64,000 bases of DNA from QZLE01 sp033852135 (GCA_033852135.1 JAWSVB010000010.1:1-64000); one strand, 5' to 3'; shown: positions 33,821-43,423, numbered from the stretch's first letter. Notes: a model not told the origin generated them from the sequence alone. Numbers and translations are program-made.

Positions 33821-36202
33821 ATGAAAAAAATAAGTTTGTTAACGCTAGGTGTATTAACATTAACTTTCTCGTTGGCTTCGAGTGCAGCGAGTTTGTCGAC
33901 CGAAGGGAGTGGTGAACTCTCTCAGGTTTCTTCGGTAGAATCATGCTATACCGAATCAGCATATGACACAGTAACAGGTCACTATACAGCAGGTAGATTT
34001 GACGTTAATACCTTTACCTCAATGGGGGCTGAGTATGGTTACAACACCAATCTGATTCTGTATTTTGTAAATAATTCTTGGGTTGTTAATGTAGATTGTT
34101 TAGGTGATGACGGCGGTTCAGATGATATTGATGGTGGCGGCCAAGGTAATGGTCAAGTCAATGGAACATGGACCCAATCAAGTATTGTAGGTTTTTCTGA
34201 AGTACATACATATGTACCACCAACTGCATCTCCTGTAGGTACCGGTCGTTCATTAATGATTGTGTTACACGGTTGTACTCAACCTGCGACCAACTTTAAA
34301 ACAGCTAATCTTGATCTTGTAGGTGATGAGTATGGAATGGTAATTGCCGTACCTTTAGCTGAATATATGACTGGATACAACTGCTGGGGTTACTGGGAAG
34401 GTCCAATTTCTAGAACCAATAAAGATTATAAAAACGTAATTGATCTAGCGAAAAACCTAAGAGATGATGCTGCGTATGGCATCGACCCAGACCAAGTATA
34501 TGTAGCAGGTTTATCTGCTGGTGGTGCTTTCGCAATGTCTGTAGGTTGTCTTGCTCCTGACGTATTTGCGGGGATGGGTTTAGGCGCAGCTCCAAGTGCA
34601 GGAACCTCATCAAACGGAGCGTTTACTTTAGAATCTAACTCAACAGACACAGCTTCAAGATGTATGCGTTATGCTGGTTCAAATAGTGAGTATTTTAATA
34701 CACAGATTACGAATACAGCATTTGGTAATGGTGATCACACAGTTCCACAGGGTTACGGAAATCAAAACGCTGAAGCGATGGCTAAGGTTTATGGTGTTAT
34801 AAAAACTTCAATAACTAACTCAGTTACAGATTACACTGGTAAGACTGCATCAGAGAGCAGATGGGCAAAGGGCAGAGTCTCAATGCTTGAGTTTGACGGT
34901 CTAGGTCATGCATGGCCAGGGGGAACAGGTGCTTCTGGTAGTTATATCGATAGTAGTACTATTAACTACGGCATGTATCTAGCTAAGTACTTTGCTAATA
35001 ATAACCGACGTATTGATATTATTGAATGTATAGATGCTAACGATAATGGAATCTGTGACGATAAAGAGCCAGTTGATACTGACGGTGATGGTGTTATCGA
35101 TTCAATAGATAACTGTCCTGTAGATTCAAACCCAGACCAAATAGATGTTGATGGTGATGGCGTAGGTGATGTTTGCGATGCGCTGATAGATAGCGATGGC
35201 GATGGTGTTGAGGATTCTTTAGATAACTGTATAAACACTTCAAATCAAGATCAAACAGACGTTGATGGTGATGGCATTGGTGATGCTTGTGATGCTTTTA
35301 TAGATAGAGATGGTGATGGTGTTGAGGATTCTGCAGATAATTGTGTAAACACTTCAAACCCAGATCAAACAGATGTTGATGGTGATGGCATTGGTGATGC
35401 TTGTGATGCGTTGATAGATAGCGATGGCGATGGTGTTGAGGATTCTTTAGATAACTGTATAAACACATCAAATCCAGATCAAAAAGATGTTGATGGTGAT
35501 GGCATTGGCGATGCTTGTGACTCGTTGGTGGATACTGATGGTGATGGCATTGCAGATTCACAAGATAACTGTCCTGTAGATGCTAATCCAGACCAAGTAG
35601 ATGTTGATGGTGATGGCATTGGTGATGTTTGTGATTCATTTATTGATCCTGACAGTGATGGCGATGGCATTGGTGATTCGATTGATAACTGTGTAAACAC
35701 TTCAAACCCAGATCAAATAGATGTTGATGGTGATGGTATTGGCGATGCTTGTGACTCGTTGGTAGATACGGATGGTGATGGAATTGCAGATTCACAAGAT
35801 AACTGTCCTGTAGATGCAAATCCAGACCAAGTAGATGTTGATGGTGATGGCATTGGTGATGCTTGTGATGCGTTGATAGATAGTGATGGTGATGGTGTTG
35901 CAGATGAAGATGATGCATTCCCTTATGATCCAAAAGAAACCAAAGACACAGATGGTGATGGTGTTGGTGATAACGCAGATGCATACCCAGATGACCCAAA
36001 TAGATGGGAAGAAGAAAAGGGTGGTGAGTGTCAGTCGGTAACTGGTAAAGCTAGTGAGTTTGTTGCTACAGGCCTAGTTGAGAAGAGAGGCTATTTTTAC
36101 TACACAACGGGTGATGGCAAACTAGTATGGTCTTGGGTTGAGAAAACTCTATATATTGGTACAGATGGTAAGGGCTATACAACAGACCCAGATAACTGCT
36201 AG
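33821..36202 (+). CDS. Secreted PHB-depolymerase-type esterase with thrombospondin type-3 repeats
   Basis: A 793-residue exported protein. Signal peptide 1-24 (LTLGVLTLTFSLASSAAS). A short module with HYTAGRFDVNTFTSMGAEYG (about 48-90) resembles modules in the 15243-18686 protein. The esterase domain (about 125-400) has MIVLHGCTQ, the nucleophile box GLSAGGA, and the His box GLGHAWPGG. Residues about 415-715 are Asp-rich thrombospondin type-3 repeats (DNCP or DNCV followed by DVDGDGIGD), which bind calcium in known proteins, and a C-terminal Cys-bounded domain (about 725-793) follows. Probably an extracellular polyester or short-chain PHA esterase. The ATG at 33821 is preferred over a TTG at 33797 because the signal peptide starts there. 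Confidence 0.85.
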   Translation: MKKISLLTLGVLTLTFSLASSAASLSTEGSGELSQVSSVESCYTESAYDTVTGHYTAGRFDVNTFTSMGAEYGYNTNLILYFVNNSWVVNVDCLGDDGGSDDIDGGGQGNGQVNGTWTQSSIVGFSEVHTYVPPTASPVGTGRSLMIVLHGCTQPATNFKTANLDLVGDEYGMVIAVPLAEYMTGYNCWGYWEGPISRTNKDYKNVIDLAKNLRDDAAYGIDPDQVYVAGLSAGGAFAMSVGCLAPDVFAGMGLGAAPSAGTSSNGAFTLESNSTDTASRCMRYAGSNSEYFNTQITNTAFGNGDHTVPQGYGNQNAEAMAKVYGVIKTSITNSVTDYTGKTASESRWAKGRVSMLEFDGLGHAWPGGTGASGSYIDSSTINYGMYLAKYFANNNRRIDIIECIDANDNGICDDKEPVDTDGDGVIDSIDNCPVDSNPDQIDVDGDGVGDVCDALIDSDGDGVEDSLDNCINTSNQDQTDVDGDGIGDACDAFIDRDGDGVEDSADNCVNTSNPDQTDVDGDGIGDACDALIDSDGDGVEDSLDNCINTSNPDQKDVDGDGIGDACDSLVDTDGDGIADSQDNCPVDANPDQVDVDGDGIGDVCDSFIDPDSDGDGIGDSIDNCVNTSNPDQIDVDGDGIGDACDSLVDTDGDGIADSQDNCPVDANPDQVDVDGDGIGDACDALIDSDGDGVADEDDAFPYDPKETKDTDGDGVGDNADAYPDDPNRWEEEKGGECQSVTGKASEFVATGLVEKRGYFYYTTGDGKLVWSWVEKTLYIGTDGKGYTTDPDNC
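35130..35900. repeat. Intragenic DNA repeats encoding thrombospondin type-3 units
   Basis: The Asp-rich region is built from near-identical units of about 36-40 codons each. Larger blocks are duplicated too: the block beginning CTCGTTGGTGGATAC at 35521 recurs at 35755 (CTCGTTGGTAGATAC), 234 bases (78 codons) later, and the TAGATAGCGATGGCGATGG block near 35189 recurs near 35416. High DNA identity between units indicates recent expansion or gene conversion. Confidence 0.75.
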
Positions 36203-36290
36203 TAATGGTTTAAGTCGTGGTGGTATAAGTAAAAAATTACCACCATGATTTAGAGAAGAGCAAGTTATTAAATAACGTGAAGTGATATTA

Positions 36291-36321
36291 AAAAAGGCAG
36301 CCAGAGATGGCTGCCTTTTTT
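36291..36321. terminator. Bidirectional intrinsic terminator between two convergent genes
   Basis: GGCAGCCA (36296-36303) pairs with TGGCTGCC (36308-36315) around GAGA, with five A before and six T after. It serves the esterase gene on the plus strand and the LamG gene ending at 36354 on the minus strand. A second hairpin (TGGTGGTA 36218-36225 with TACCACCA 36238-36245) lies closer to the esterase stop. Confidence 0.88.
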
Positions 36322-36353
36322 ATGCAAAAACAATAAATCAAAATTAGAGTAGT

Positions 36354-39300
36354 TTACTGGTTATAAACAGCTTCCACCTCTTCAGCCGATAAAGCCTTGT
36401 TGTAGATTTTAACCTCATCCATAACACCGATATAACCTTCGCCAAGGTTGGTGTCGAAGTCACTAAAGAAATTAAGATCTCCGGTCAATGCGCTACTGTT
36501 GTCTAGTTGTCCATTAACATACAGTCTTCGCTCTTCATTTCCGTAAGTAAGTACGCAGTGATACCAGCTTCCAGCTTGTGGAAACATTGTTGAAGACATG
36601 TAGTTAGTGCGGCTTGTTCTAACTGTGGTACTGATTCTATTTGCATTTGAGTATATGCGATATGGATAGACGTATGGTCCACGGCGAATCAGGTGACCGG
36701 TAAATGAATCATCAAATTTAAACCATAGAGATAGAGAAAACTCATTAGTGCCTGGGATTTCAAATTCTGAAATTCCAAGATTAACAATATCATCTCCATC
36801 AAATTGTAACGCACCACCTGACTTTCCTGCGGTGATTCTCGTTGCTCCAACTATCTGCCCATTATTGCCATACGGTGTTCCATCATTAGCAGTATCACCA
36901 CTGGTTTCATCAAAGCTCCAATAGCCTGTTAGGCTATCCTCGGTTGATAGTGGAACATAGATAAATTCAATTGCGGTTGATGCAGCAATAGGGTTGCCAG
37001 CTAGATCCTCAACTCCGAAGATTATTATGGAGTGAGTTACGTTTTCAGGAATTGTTTGTAGTTGTAGCATAACTGTTTTTTGGTCATCTTCAAGCTGAGC
37101 CGTTTCGATACTCAATATTGGTGAAATACTGTAGCTGCTTGGATCTTGTGCAGAATCTTGATCTACCTCTTCATTGAACTCGATTTTTAGAGTGGTTTCA
37201 TTAAGTACTTTATGTGAAACAATCTCTGGCCCAGTGGTATCGATATCAAAGGTGTAATCAACACTGGTGATTTGACTCGGTTCCTTTCCGTCGCTGTATG
37301 CAATGGTTTTTAGTGTGGAATCTTGATCTAGTGAGAATATTCCTTGGTATAAGGTAGAGCTGTCATCAGGATCGGAGCCATCTAAGGTGTAATAGATTTC
37401 AGCTTCATCAGTTGCAGATGTGATGATGATATCTATCGCAGTTGCATAGGTTCCCCCTGTAGGTGTGACTTCAGGAGTTTGAGTGTATTGCGGCATATCA
37501 CCTGAATACAGACCGTTAACTTGCTCTGGGGTAAGCGCTTTGTTGTAGATCTGCATCTCATCAATAATTCCACTAAACCCTTGACCAACTTTTATCTCTT
37601 GTGCATTATCGCGGAAGAATAGAGTTCCTGTTACTGCGCTTTGATGGTCGATCTCACCGTTTACGTACATGGTGCGCTCACCATCTTTATAGGAGAGGGC
37701 GACGTGGTTCCATGTGCTTGCTGTTAGTGGGATTAGCCCTCTGACATAGTTGGTTCTATCAGTACGGATTACACTGCGCATATAGCTGCCAGATGTGGTC
37801 ATTCTATAAGGATATACGTATGGGCCGCGGATGATTATATTTCCTGTTAGCGCTCCTTCGTAGTTTATCCATGCAGTGATGGTGAACTCATTGGTTTCTT
37901 CAATGTTGTGGGTTGATGTGCCAAGGCTAAGGTAATCAGTGCCGCCATTAAAGCTGAATGCTTTGCCAGATTTGCCGTTATCAACTTGAGTTGCTCCATT
38001 AACTACTATTCCGCTTGTGGTTTCAAAGTCCCAGTGTTGCTGTAATCCACCTGGTATTTCGGTCACGGTATGGGTGAATTGTGCTTGTGTGTCTGGAGCA
38101 ATTGCGTTGTCGCTTTCATCGCGGACATTGTTTATTGTTATGGCGTAAACAGTATCTGGTGTTAGTTCTGTTGTAGATAAAATAACTGTGTCATTGGTTG
38201 GGTTTTCTACCAGAACGGATTCTATGGTTATTCCATTTCCAATTGTATAGTTCTCTATATTGGTGATATCAGAAAAATTCATTGCTTCATTGAAAATAAT
38301 TTCAACTTGGGTTGCTGACAGTGCCTTAGTAGAGGCTACTTCAGGAGCAGTTGTATCGACAATAATTGTATAATTGCCGCTGAAAATACTACTTGGTTCA
38401 ATTCCATCTTTGAATGCTCGTGCTTGAACTTCTGTAGACGAGGTTAATGTAATCGGGCCAGTATATGGAGTAGATGCCTCTGTTGGCTCACTTCCGTCTA
38501 TTGTATAGAATATCTCTGCATCTTCAGTTGCATCAGAAATAGTTATGGTGACGTTATCGTTATAGCTGCCAGGAGCAGGGGTAACTGAAGGGGTGCTAAC
38601 TTTATCAGCAGCTACACCATCCCAACCTGCGATTCTTGCCAGCATCCACCACATCGCTTTTCCAAGCCGTAGTGATGCTTCTTGGCTAATATGAGCGCTT
38701 CCTTGGCCACCATCCCACTCAACTCTATATGAAGTTAGCATCCGCTCGTAAGTGTGGGAATCGCCAAAAGCAGTATCATTCCAAGTTGTTGTGTTTTGAT
38801 TTCCTTCGCTGTCATGTGCAAGGATGTCAGCATAATCAAATAAGACTCTGTTTGCATCAGCTGCTACATGATCTCTGATATGCTGGTTCTTTAGATATAC
38901 GGCATATCCTCTTTCACCGTTATAATCAGCAGGCCCTGTAGTAAATACTGCTGTAGTGTTTGGATTGTCTGCATTGTATTTGTCAAAGGCTCTAAGATAG
39001 TCGTCCATGCTAGCCATTGCCCCAAGTTCCGTTGTATCTGTGTCATCTAGTCCCCAGACTCCTTGGTTGCCAAGACTGCCAACGTAATGACGCCCACCCC
39101 AATGGACATGATGTTCGGTATCAAGAATGGTTCCAGTTGGAGTTGTGCCTCCCATATCCCAGCACCAACCCCAAAGAAAAACATCAATATTGTTACTTAA
39201 AGACCCAGCAGAGTAGGTGAAGTTATTATTTATCCCCGCAACTGCTGTATCACTTGTCCATATGTGTGCTTCACCAGCGCTTGCTAGCCATGTCATGCCC

Positions 39301-39611
39301 CAACCAGCGTCAAACCATATAGGGCGGTGAACTCTTAAGTGGTCACTGGTATAAGCTTCTGGAGCACCAGAATATTTAGTGGTTGCAGCAAATGTTGGAT
39401 CTTGGATTGCTAACTGTTCAGCTCCATAAAGATATCCGCGACCATGTGATTCACCTGGGATATTTACCAGCATCTTTTTCACTTCTTCGATGTAGTAGTC
39501 TGGTATTTGGTCATATTGGTCAACTACGTTGTGGTCGGCAACTATTCCTGCATAGGATGGAATGCTTGAAAGTCCGAGCAAGCAAATAGCTAGGGATTTT
39601 ATCCGTTTCAT
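36354..39611 (-). CDS. Large secreted multidomain protein with SGNH-like N-terminal region and two LamG domains
   Basis: A 1085-residue exported protein with signal peptide 1-21 (AICLLGLSSIPSYAG). The N-terminal 310 residues have features of an SGNH-type hydrolase: an early SHGRGY and later GDSHTYERMLTSYRVEW, with DVFLWGWCWDMGG between. Two chitobiase-C-terminal-like domains (family motif FYTIDGSEPTEAS and YYTLDGSDPDDSS), two SbsA/Ig-like domains (VEIIFNEAMNFSD and LKIEFNEEVDQDS), and two LamG/concanavalin-like domains (each with Y..KALT or ALS.EEV) follow in alternation. This modular layout fits a surface or secreted enzyme acting on a polysaccharide; the substrate cannot be named. Catalytic residues of the N-terminal region are not certain. 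Confidence 0.78.
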   Translation of the reverse strand: MKRIKSLAICLLGLSSIPSYAGIVADHNVVDQYDQIPDYYIEEVKKMLVNIPGESHGRGYLYGAEQLAIQDPTFAATTKYSGAPEAYTSDHLRVHRPIWFDAGWGMTWLASAGEAHIWTSDTAVAGINNNFTYSAGSLSNNIDVFLWGWCWDMGGTTPTGTILDTEHHVHWGGRHYVGSLGNQGVWGLDDTDTTELGAMASMDDYLRAFDKYNADNPNTTAVFTTGPADYNGERGYAVYLKNQHIRDHVAADANRVLFDYADILAHDSEGNQNTTTWNDTAFGDSHTYERMLTSYRVEWDGGQGSAHISQEASLRLGKAMWWMLARIAGWDGVAADKVSTPSVTPAPGSYNDNVTITISDATEDAEIFYTIDGSEPTEASTPYTGPITLTSSTEVQARAFKDGIEPSSIFSGNYTIIVDTTAPEVASTKALSATQVEIIFNEAMNFSDITNIENYTIGNGITIESVLVENPTNDTVILSTTELTPDTVYAITINNVRDESDNAIAPDTQAQFTHTVTEIPGGLQQHWDFETTSGIVVNGATQVDNGKSGKAFSFNGGTDYLSLGTSTHNIEETNEFTITAWINYEGALTGNIIIRGPYVYPYRMTTSGSYMRSVIRTDRTNYVRGLIPLTASTWNHVALSYKDGERTMYVNGEIDHQSAVTGTLFFRDNAQEIKVGQGFSGIIDEMQIYNKALTPEQVNGLYSGDMPQYTQTPEVTPTGGTYATAIDIIITSATDEAEIYYTLDGSDPDDSSTLYQGIFSLDQDSTLKTIAYSDGKEPSQITSVDYTFDIDTTGPEIVSHKVLNETTLKIEFNEEVDQDSAQDPSSYSISPILSIETAQLEDDQKTVMLQLQTIPENVTHSIIIFGVEDLAGNPIAASTAIEFIYVPLSTEDSLTGYWSFDETSGDTANDGTPYGNNGQIVGATRITAGKSGGALQFDGDDIVNLGISEFEIPGTNEFSLSLWFKFDDSFTGHLIRRGPYVYPYRIYSNANRISTTVRTSRTNYMSSTMFPQAGSWYHCVLTYGNEERRLYVNGQLDNSSALTGDLNFFSDFDTNLGEGYIGVMDEVKIYNKALSAEEVEAVYNQ

Positions 39612-39896
39612 GTTGGGTCCTTTTATTGTTCTGGCTTAATGACAACTGGTGCTAAGTTTTTTTAGCGGTTTAATAAGCTAAGAAATTATTAGTTGCGCTA
39701 ATGCTGTTGTTTTGGTTTTACTGGAGCAGCTGGGCAACTTGATATTTTCTTGAAAAATAACATGGGGGAATGGGGGTAACAATTAGACCTTGGTTTATTA
39801 TACTAAAGTCTAGTCGCGGTGGAGGAGTTGATTTTAAAGAGGTTAAATAGCGTGATTATTCTTTTTGAGTGTTTAAGAAAGGTGTTTTCAAAATAA

Positions 39897-39928
39897 AAAA
39901 TCCCAGTGCCTTGCGACACTGGGATTTT
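39897..39928 (-). terminator. Intrinsic terminator after fabB
   Basis: AAAATCCCAGTG (39897-39908) pairs with CACTGGGATTTT (39917-39928). Read on the minus strand, the stem follows the fabB stop (39947) and is followed by a T-rich run. No other element was recognised in the 335-base gap from 39612 to 39946. Confidence 0.85.
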
Positions 39929-39946
39929 AGAATGATTGAGTTGGCT

Positions 39947-41164
39947 TTAGCCTTTATATTTTTGGAAGGCTAGGGTTGCGTTAGTGCCACCGAAACCAAA
40001 GCTGTTAGAGATAACAGTATTAACCTCAACATCTTTTTCAGTTTCTCTGACGATCGGCATCCCTTCAACTTCTGGATCTAACTCTTCAATATTTGCTGAA
40101 GCGGTGATGAAATTGTTTTCCATCATAATCAGTGAATAGATTGCTTCATGTACACTAGCTGCACCAAGTGAGTGGCCAGATAGAGGCTTTGTTGAGCTGA
40201 TCTTTGGAATGTTATCACCGAAAACTTCTCTGATCGCTTTGATCTCAGGAATGTCACCTGCAGGTGTGCTGGTGCCATGTGTGTTGATGTAATCAATAGG
40301 CCCATCGATATTTTCGATAGCTTGCTTCATGCAGCGTGCTGCGCCTTCTCCAGAAGGAGCAACCATATCGAAACCATCAGATGTTGAACCGAAGCCAACG
40401 ATCTCAGCATAGATTTTCGCGCCACGTGCAAGTGCGTGCTCAAGCTCTTCAACTACAACCACACCACCACCACCTGCAGCAGCAAAACCATCGCGGTTTG
40501 CATCATAGGTTCTTGATGCGGTTTCTGGAGTGTCATTATAGTTAGATGTTAGTGCACCCATTGCGTCGAAAATTACTGAAAGTATCCAGTTTTCCTCTTC
40601 GCCGCCACCAGCAAAAACGATGTCTTGTTTGCCCATCTGAATCTGCTCATAAGCTGAACCGATACAGTGAGCACTGGTTGCGCATGCAGAACTGATAGAG
40701 ATATTTACACCTTTAATTTTAAAAGGTGTTGCCAGTGCTGCAGATGTAGAACTACACATCACTTTTGGAACCATGAAGGCGGATACTTTACGCGCACCAC
40801 GCTTTTCTACAGTATTTGTGTATGCAACAACATTTTCAGGGGACGCACCGCCAGTTCCGATAATCAAGCCTGTTCTTGGGTTTGATACATCATCATCAGT
40901 AAGACCAGCATCTTTTATAGCTTGGTCCATAGAAATATATGCGTAGGCAGATGCATCTGTCATGAAACGTCTTACTTTTCTGTCGATCAAATCTTCAATT
41001 TTGATATCAACAGAACCAGAAACATTACTCTTAAGCCCTTTTTCTTTATAAGATTCATTGAACTTAATGCCACATTTGCCAGTAAGTAATGACTCTTTCA
41101 CCGCTTCTTTATCATTGCCAAGGCATGAAACGATGCCCATGCCTGTAATAACTGCTCTTTTCAT
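39947..41164 (-). CDS. fabB: 3-oxoacyl-[acyl-carrier-protein] synthase I
   Basis: Condensing enzyme required to elongate unsaturated fatty acids after FabA. It has 405 residues. The nucleophile Cys is in SISSACATSAHCIG, the two catalytic His are in NTHGTSTPAGD and LSGHSLGAASVHEAIYSL, and the Gly-rich end is NSFGFGGTNATLAF. Its ATG shares one base with the fabA stop (TAATG), so the two are translationally coupled, as in many Gammaproteobacteria and Alphaproteobacteria. Together with fabI at the end of the window it indicates a standard type II pathway. Confidence 0.96.
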   Translation of the reverse strand: MKRAVITGMGIVSCLGNDKEAVKESLLTGKCGIKFNESYKEKGLKSNVSGSVDIKIEDLIDRKVRRFMTDASAYAYISMDQAIKDAGLTDDDVSNPRTGLIIGTGGASPENVVAYTNTVEKRGARKVSAFMVPKVMCSSTSAALATPFKIKGVNISISSACATSAHCIGSAYEQIQMGKQDIVFAGGGEEENWILSVIFDAMGALTSNYNDTPETASRTYDANRDGFAAAGGGGVVVVEELEHALARGAKIYAEIVGFGSTSDGFDMVAPSGEGAARCMKQAIENIDGPIDYINTHGTSTPAGDIPEIKAIREVFGDNIPKISSTKPLSGHSLGAASVHEAIYSLIMMENNFITASANIEELDPEVEGMPIVRETEKDVEVNTVISNSFGFGGTNATLAFQKYKG

Positions 41165-41703
41165 TAAAAACTCTCTGTTGAGGTGAATAATCCAACCTTA
41201 AGGTCTTTAGTGGTATATATCTCTTTTCCGTCTACGAACATTGTACCGTTTGCAATGCCCATTGTTAAGCTACGAGCAATGACGCGTCTGATATCTAGTT
41301 TGTAGGTGATCTTTTTATTTGTTGGAAGAACCTGTCCAGTAAATTTAACTTCGCCTGCGCCAAGGGCACGACCTTTACCAGGATTTCCAAGCCAGCCAAG
41401 ATAGAAGCCAACAAGCTGCCAAAGGGCATCAAGGCCTAGGCAACCAGGCATTACTGGGTCGCCAGGGAAGTGGCATTCGAAGAACCAAAGGTCTGGAGTT
41501 ATATCTAATTCAGCAATGATTTCACCTTTACCGAAAGCTCCGCCTTCATCAGAAATTTTTACGATTCTGTCCATCATCAGCATATTTGGAACAGGAAGCT
41601 GTGCATTGCCAGGGCCAAATAGTTCGCCATTTCCGCATTTTAGAAGTTCTTCTCTGTTGTAACTTGATTGCCTTACAACTTCTTCGCTTATCTTATCTGT
41701 CAT
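41164..41703 (-). CDS. fabA: 3-hydroxydecanoyl-[acyl-carrier-protein] dehydratase/isomerase
   Basis: Introduces the cis double bond at the C10 stage of fatty acid synthesis. The 179-residue length is a little above the usual 172. The catalytic His lies in FECHFPGDPVMPGCLGLDAL with the Asp a few residues on, and GRALGAGEVKFTGQV is conserved. It is upstream of and overlaps fabB by one base. It is divergent from ubiT across about 180 bases. Confidence 0.96.
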   Translation of the reverse strand: MTDKISEEVVRQSSYNREELLKCGNGELFGPGNAQLPVPNMLMMDRIVKISDEGGAFGKGEIIAELDITPDLWFFECHFPGDPVMPGCLGLDALWQLVGFYLGWLGNPGKGRALGAGEVKFTGQVLPTNKKITYKLDIRRVIARSLTMGIANGTMFVDGKEIYTTKDLKVGLFTSTESF

Positions 41704-41880
41704 TATCTATCCATATATGTGTTGGCATTTTTGTTAGTGCCAAAGAATACTAAACCTGTAATAATTACGACTTCATTGTTTCAAAATTTTGGTCGCAGCA
41801 GATTAATTTATTATATCTGTATCGAATTTGACATAGATATTTTCACTGTTTCAATAACCAAGTTTCAAAACAGGCGTATT

Positions 41881-42372
41881 ATGACACTTCATAGCACAAG
41901 ATTTCCAGATAAAATATTAAAAAAAGTCCCATCTTTGATGATGTTTCCTGTAAATTTTCTCCCTTTACCGCTGCAGGGGTTCTGCCTTGAAAGGGTTTTG
42001 AGGGGGATCTTTCAAGAGCAAATTGAAGATGGAGACGTTGAATTTTTGCTAAATAATGTTTTGTTAATACATATGCAGGACATAGGGCTAAAATGGTTCA
42101 TTACTTTCGAAGATGATGGTTTTAAGCTTGTTAATTGGGTTGAAGACCCTGCAGTAATAATTCAAGGGCAGGTAAATGAGTTTATCTTATTAGCTAGTAG
42201 GAGAGTTGATCCAGACACTCTGTTTTTTCAACGTAGGTTAGAGATAACCGGAGATACTGAGCTAGGTTTGCAGGTAAAAAACCTCCTTGATTCTGTAGAT
42301 GAAGACAAAATCCCTATGCCTATGGATGTTTTTCTTCAATGTGCGGCCGATTATGTGGAAAAACTCTGTTAA
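41881..42372 (+). CDS. ubiT: SCP2-domain accessory factor for anaerobic ubiquinone biosynthesis
   Basis: A 163-residue SCP2/sterol-carrier-like protein. In Escherichia coli UbiT is required, with UbiU and UbiV, for oxygen-independent ubiquinone synthesis and is thought to bind prenylated intermediates. The open frame extends to 41668 but would overlap fabA; the ATG at 41881 gives a length close to UbiT (about 174). Seen: a hydrophobic N-terminal helix (PLPLQGFCLERVLRGIFQEQ), then IDGDV-like EDGDVEFLLNN and the SCP2 core DPAVIIQGQVNEFILLASRR. It is convergent with ubiV/ubiU, confirming the call. Confidence 0.85.
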   Translation: MTLHSTRFPDKILKKVPSLMMFPVNFLPLPLQGFCLERVLRGIFQEQIEDGDVEFLLNNVLLIHMQDIGLKWFITFEDDGFKLVNWVEDPAVIIQGQVNEFILLASRRVDPDTLFFQRRLEITGDTELGLQVKNLLDSVDEDKIPMPMDVFLQCAADYVEKLC

Positions 42373-42390
42373 TTCAGGACTGTTTTCTCA

Positions 42391-42497
42391 ATATCTGTGT
42401 TGTAATTCGCTGAAAAATGAGTCACCTACTGCTTGTAGGCTCAACATCTTTTTAGCAAACTGCGCCTTGATCTTGAAAAAACATTCTATGAATTAAT
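42391..42497. repeat. Dispersed hairpin element, copy 2
   Basis: A hairpin has GCTGAAAAATGAG (from 42409) opposite CTCAACATCTTTTTAGC (to 42456), with tip CCTAC-TGCTT-GTAGG at 42425-42439. The flanks CTGTGTTG (from 42395) and CTGCGCCTTG (from 42460), then ATTCTATGAATTAATG, match the ends of the 28876 element (CTGTGTTGCA, CTGCGCCTTG, ATTCTACGAATCAATG), although the inner stem differs. It lies between the convergent ends of ubiT and ubiV. Confidence 0.7.
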
Positions 42498-42538
42498 GAT
42501 TGTTTAAATTTCTTTGCTTGTTGCTCATCGGTTAATAG

Positions 42539-43423
42539 CTATTCAATTCCCGCTTTATCAAACGCAAATCCATCGCAAAAACGTTCTCGCGGGTCTAAAT
42601 CAATGTTTACAGAAGCAATAGAGGCTTCGAGCATTGCATGCGTTTGTTCAATTACGCTCTTCATATCTGCATTTGCGGGTGAGATGCGTAATGAGTTTAT
42701 TCCAGCGGCTTCAGCTGCTTTCCAGCCATTTAGTGCATTGTGGATAGCTGCAGACATGGTTTGTGTACCGTTGATGCGTAGGAAGTCTTTGTCATCAGTT
42801 GTATCTACGCAATATCCATAAGGTGTTTTGGAACAAATATTTTTACAGTTCTCTTTATCTAAACCTTCTTGGCGTGCGCTGTAGCAGCGAGCAGAGATAG
42901 CCAATGGCAGATAACCAAATGCGAAATATTCCAGCTCAATTTTTGAGTTTTTAGCGGCACTTTTGATGTTTGCAATTGCTTCGATTGAAAGTTCAACTGG
43001 TGGGGTCCAGCGTACCACCCCTTTTTGTTCTAGGATTTTTAATGTGTGGTGGTTATAGATATTTACCCCTGGGCCACAGGCAAACTCTTTCTCTAAACGG
43101 CTAAGGATGTTAACTGAGCTAATATCGTTAGCCTCCAGTATGAATGGGGTTTCAGTGCATGTTTTTGCAAGCTGGCTAAGCTCTTGGTTTGTTTCGATCA
43201 TGCCTAAGGTAGAAAAAATCACCTGTTTTTCTTCAGCTTGGAGCTTATCCGCAATTTCCAGCCATTTTTTTATAGGTATAGTAGCTTCACGTTTGCTGCA
43301 GACTGTATCACCGATATATATAGTATCTAGAGGTAAGTTCGCCATCTCTGTATAGAAATCAGTAATGGCTTTTTCGCTCCAGTTAAAAGGGATCTGACTT
43401 AATGATATCTGCATTAACGCCAC
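42539..43423 (-). CDS. ubiV: Ubiquinone biosynthesis protein UbiV (U32 peptidase-like)
   Basis: A 294-residue U32-family protein. UbiU and UbiV form a complex needed for oxygen-independent hydroxylation in ubiquinone synthesis, each holding a [4Fe-4S] cluster. Candidate ligands here are the Cys in DTVCSKREATIP (about residue 42) and the three in ISARCYSARQEGLDKENCKN and ICSK (about 180, 193, 197), matching the UbiV pattern. It overlaps the ubiU end by ten bases. Confidence 0.9.
   Translation of the reverse strand: MALMQISLSQIPFNWSEKAITDFYTEMANLPLDTIYIGDTVCSKREATIPIKKWLEIADKLQAEEKQVIFSTLGMIETNQELSQLAKTCTETPFILEANDISSVNILSRLEKEFACGPGVNIYNHHTLKILEQKGVVRWTPPVELSIEAIANIKSAAKNSKIELEYFAFGYLPLAISARCYSARQEGLDKENCKNICSKTPYGYCVDTTDDKDFLRINGTQTMSAAIHNALNGWKAAEAAGINSLRISPANADMKSVIEQTHAMLEASIASVNIDLDPRERFCDGFAFDKAGIE

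Noticed and set aside
35130..35900. Possible CRISPR-like array because of regular repeats
   Set aside because: Repeats encode in-frame DNCP/DGDG motifs inside a clear CDS, and there are no unique spacers.
34966..35999. Long minus-strand frames rich in His, Ser or Pro within the second esterase
   Set aside because: They are antisense shadows of the Asp-rich thrombospondin repeats (GATGGTGATGG read backwards).
41668..41880. N-terminal extension of ubiT
   Set aside because: It would overlap fabA on the other strand, and the extra residues are not in the family; the ATG at 41881 is preferred.
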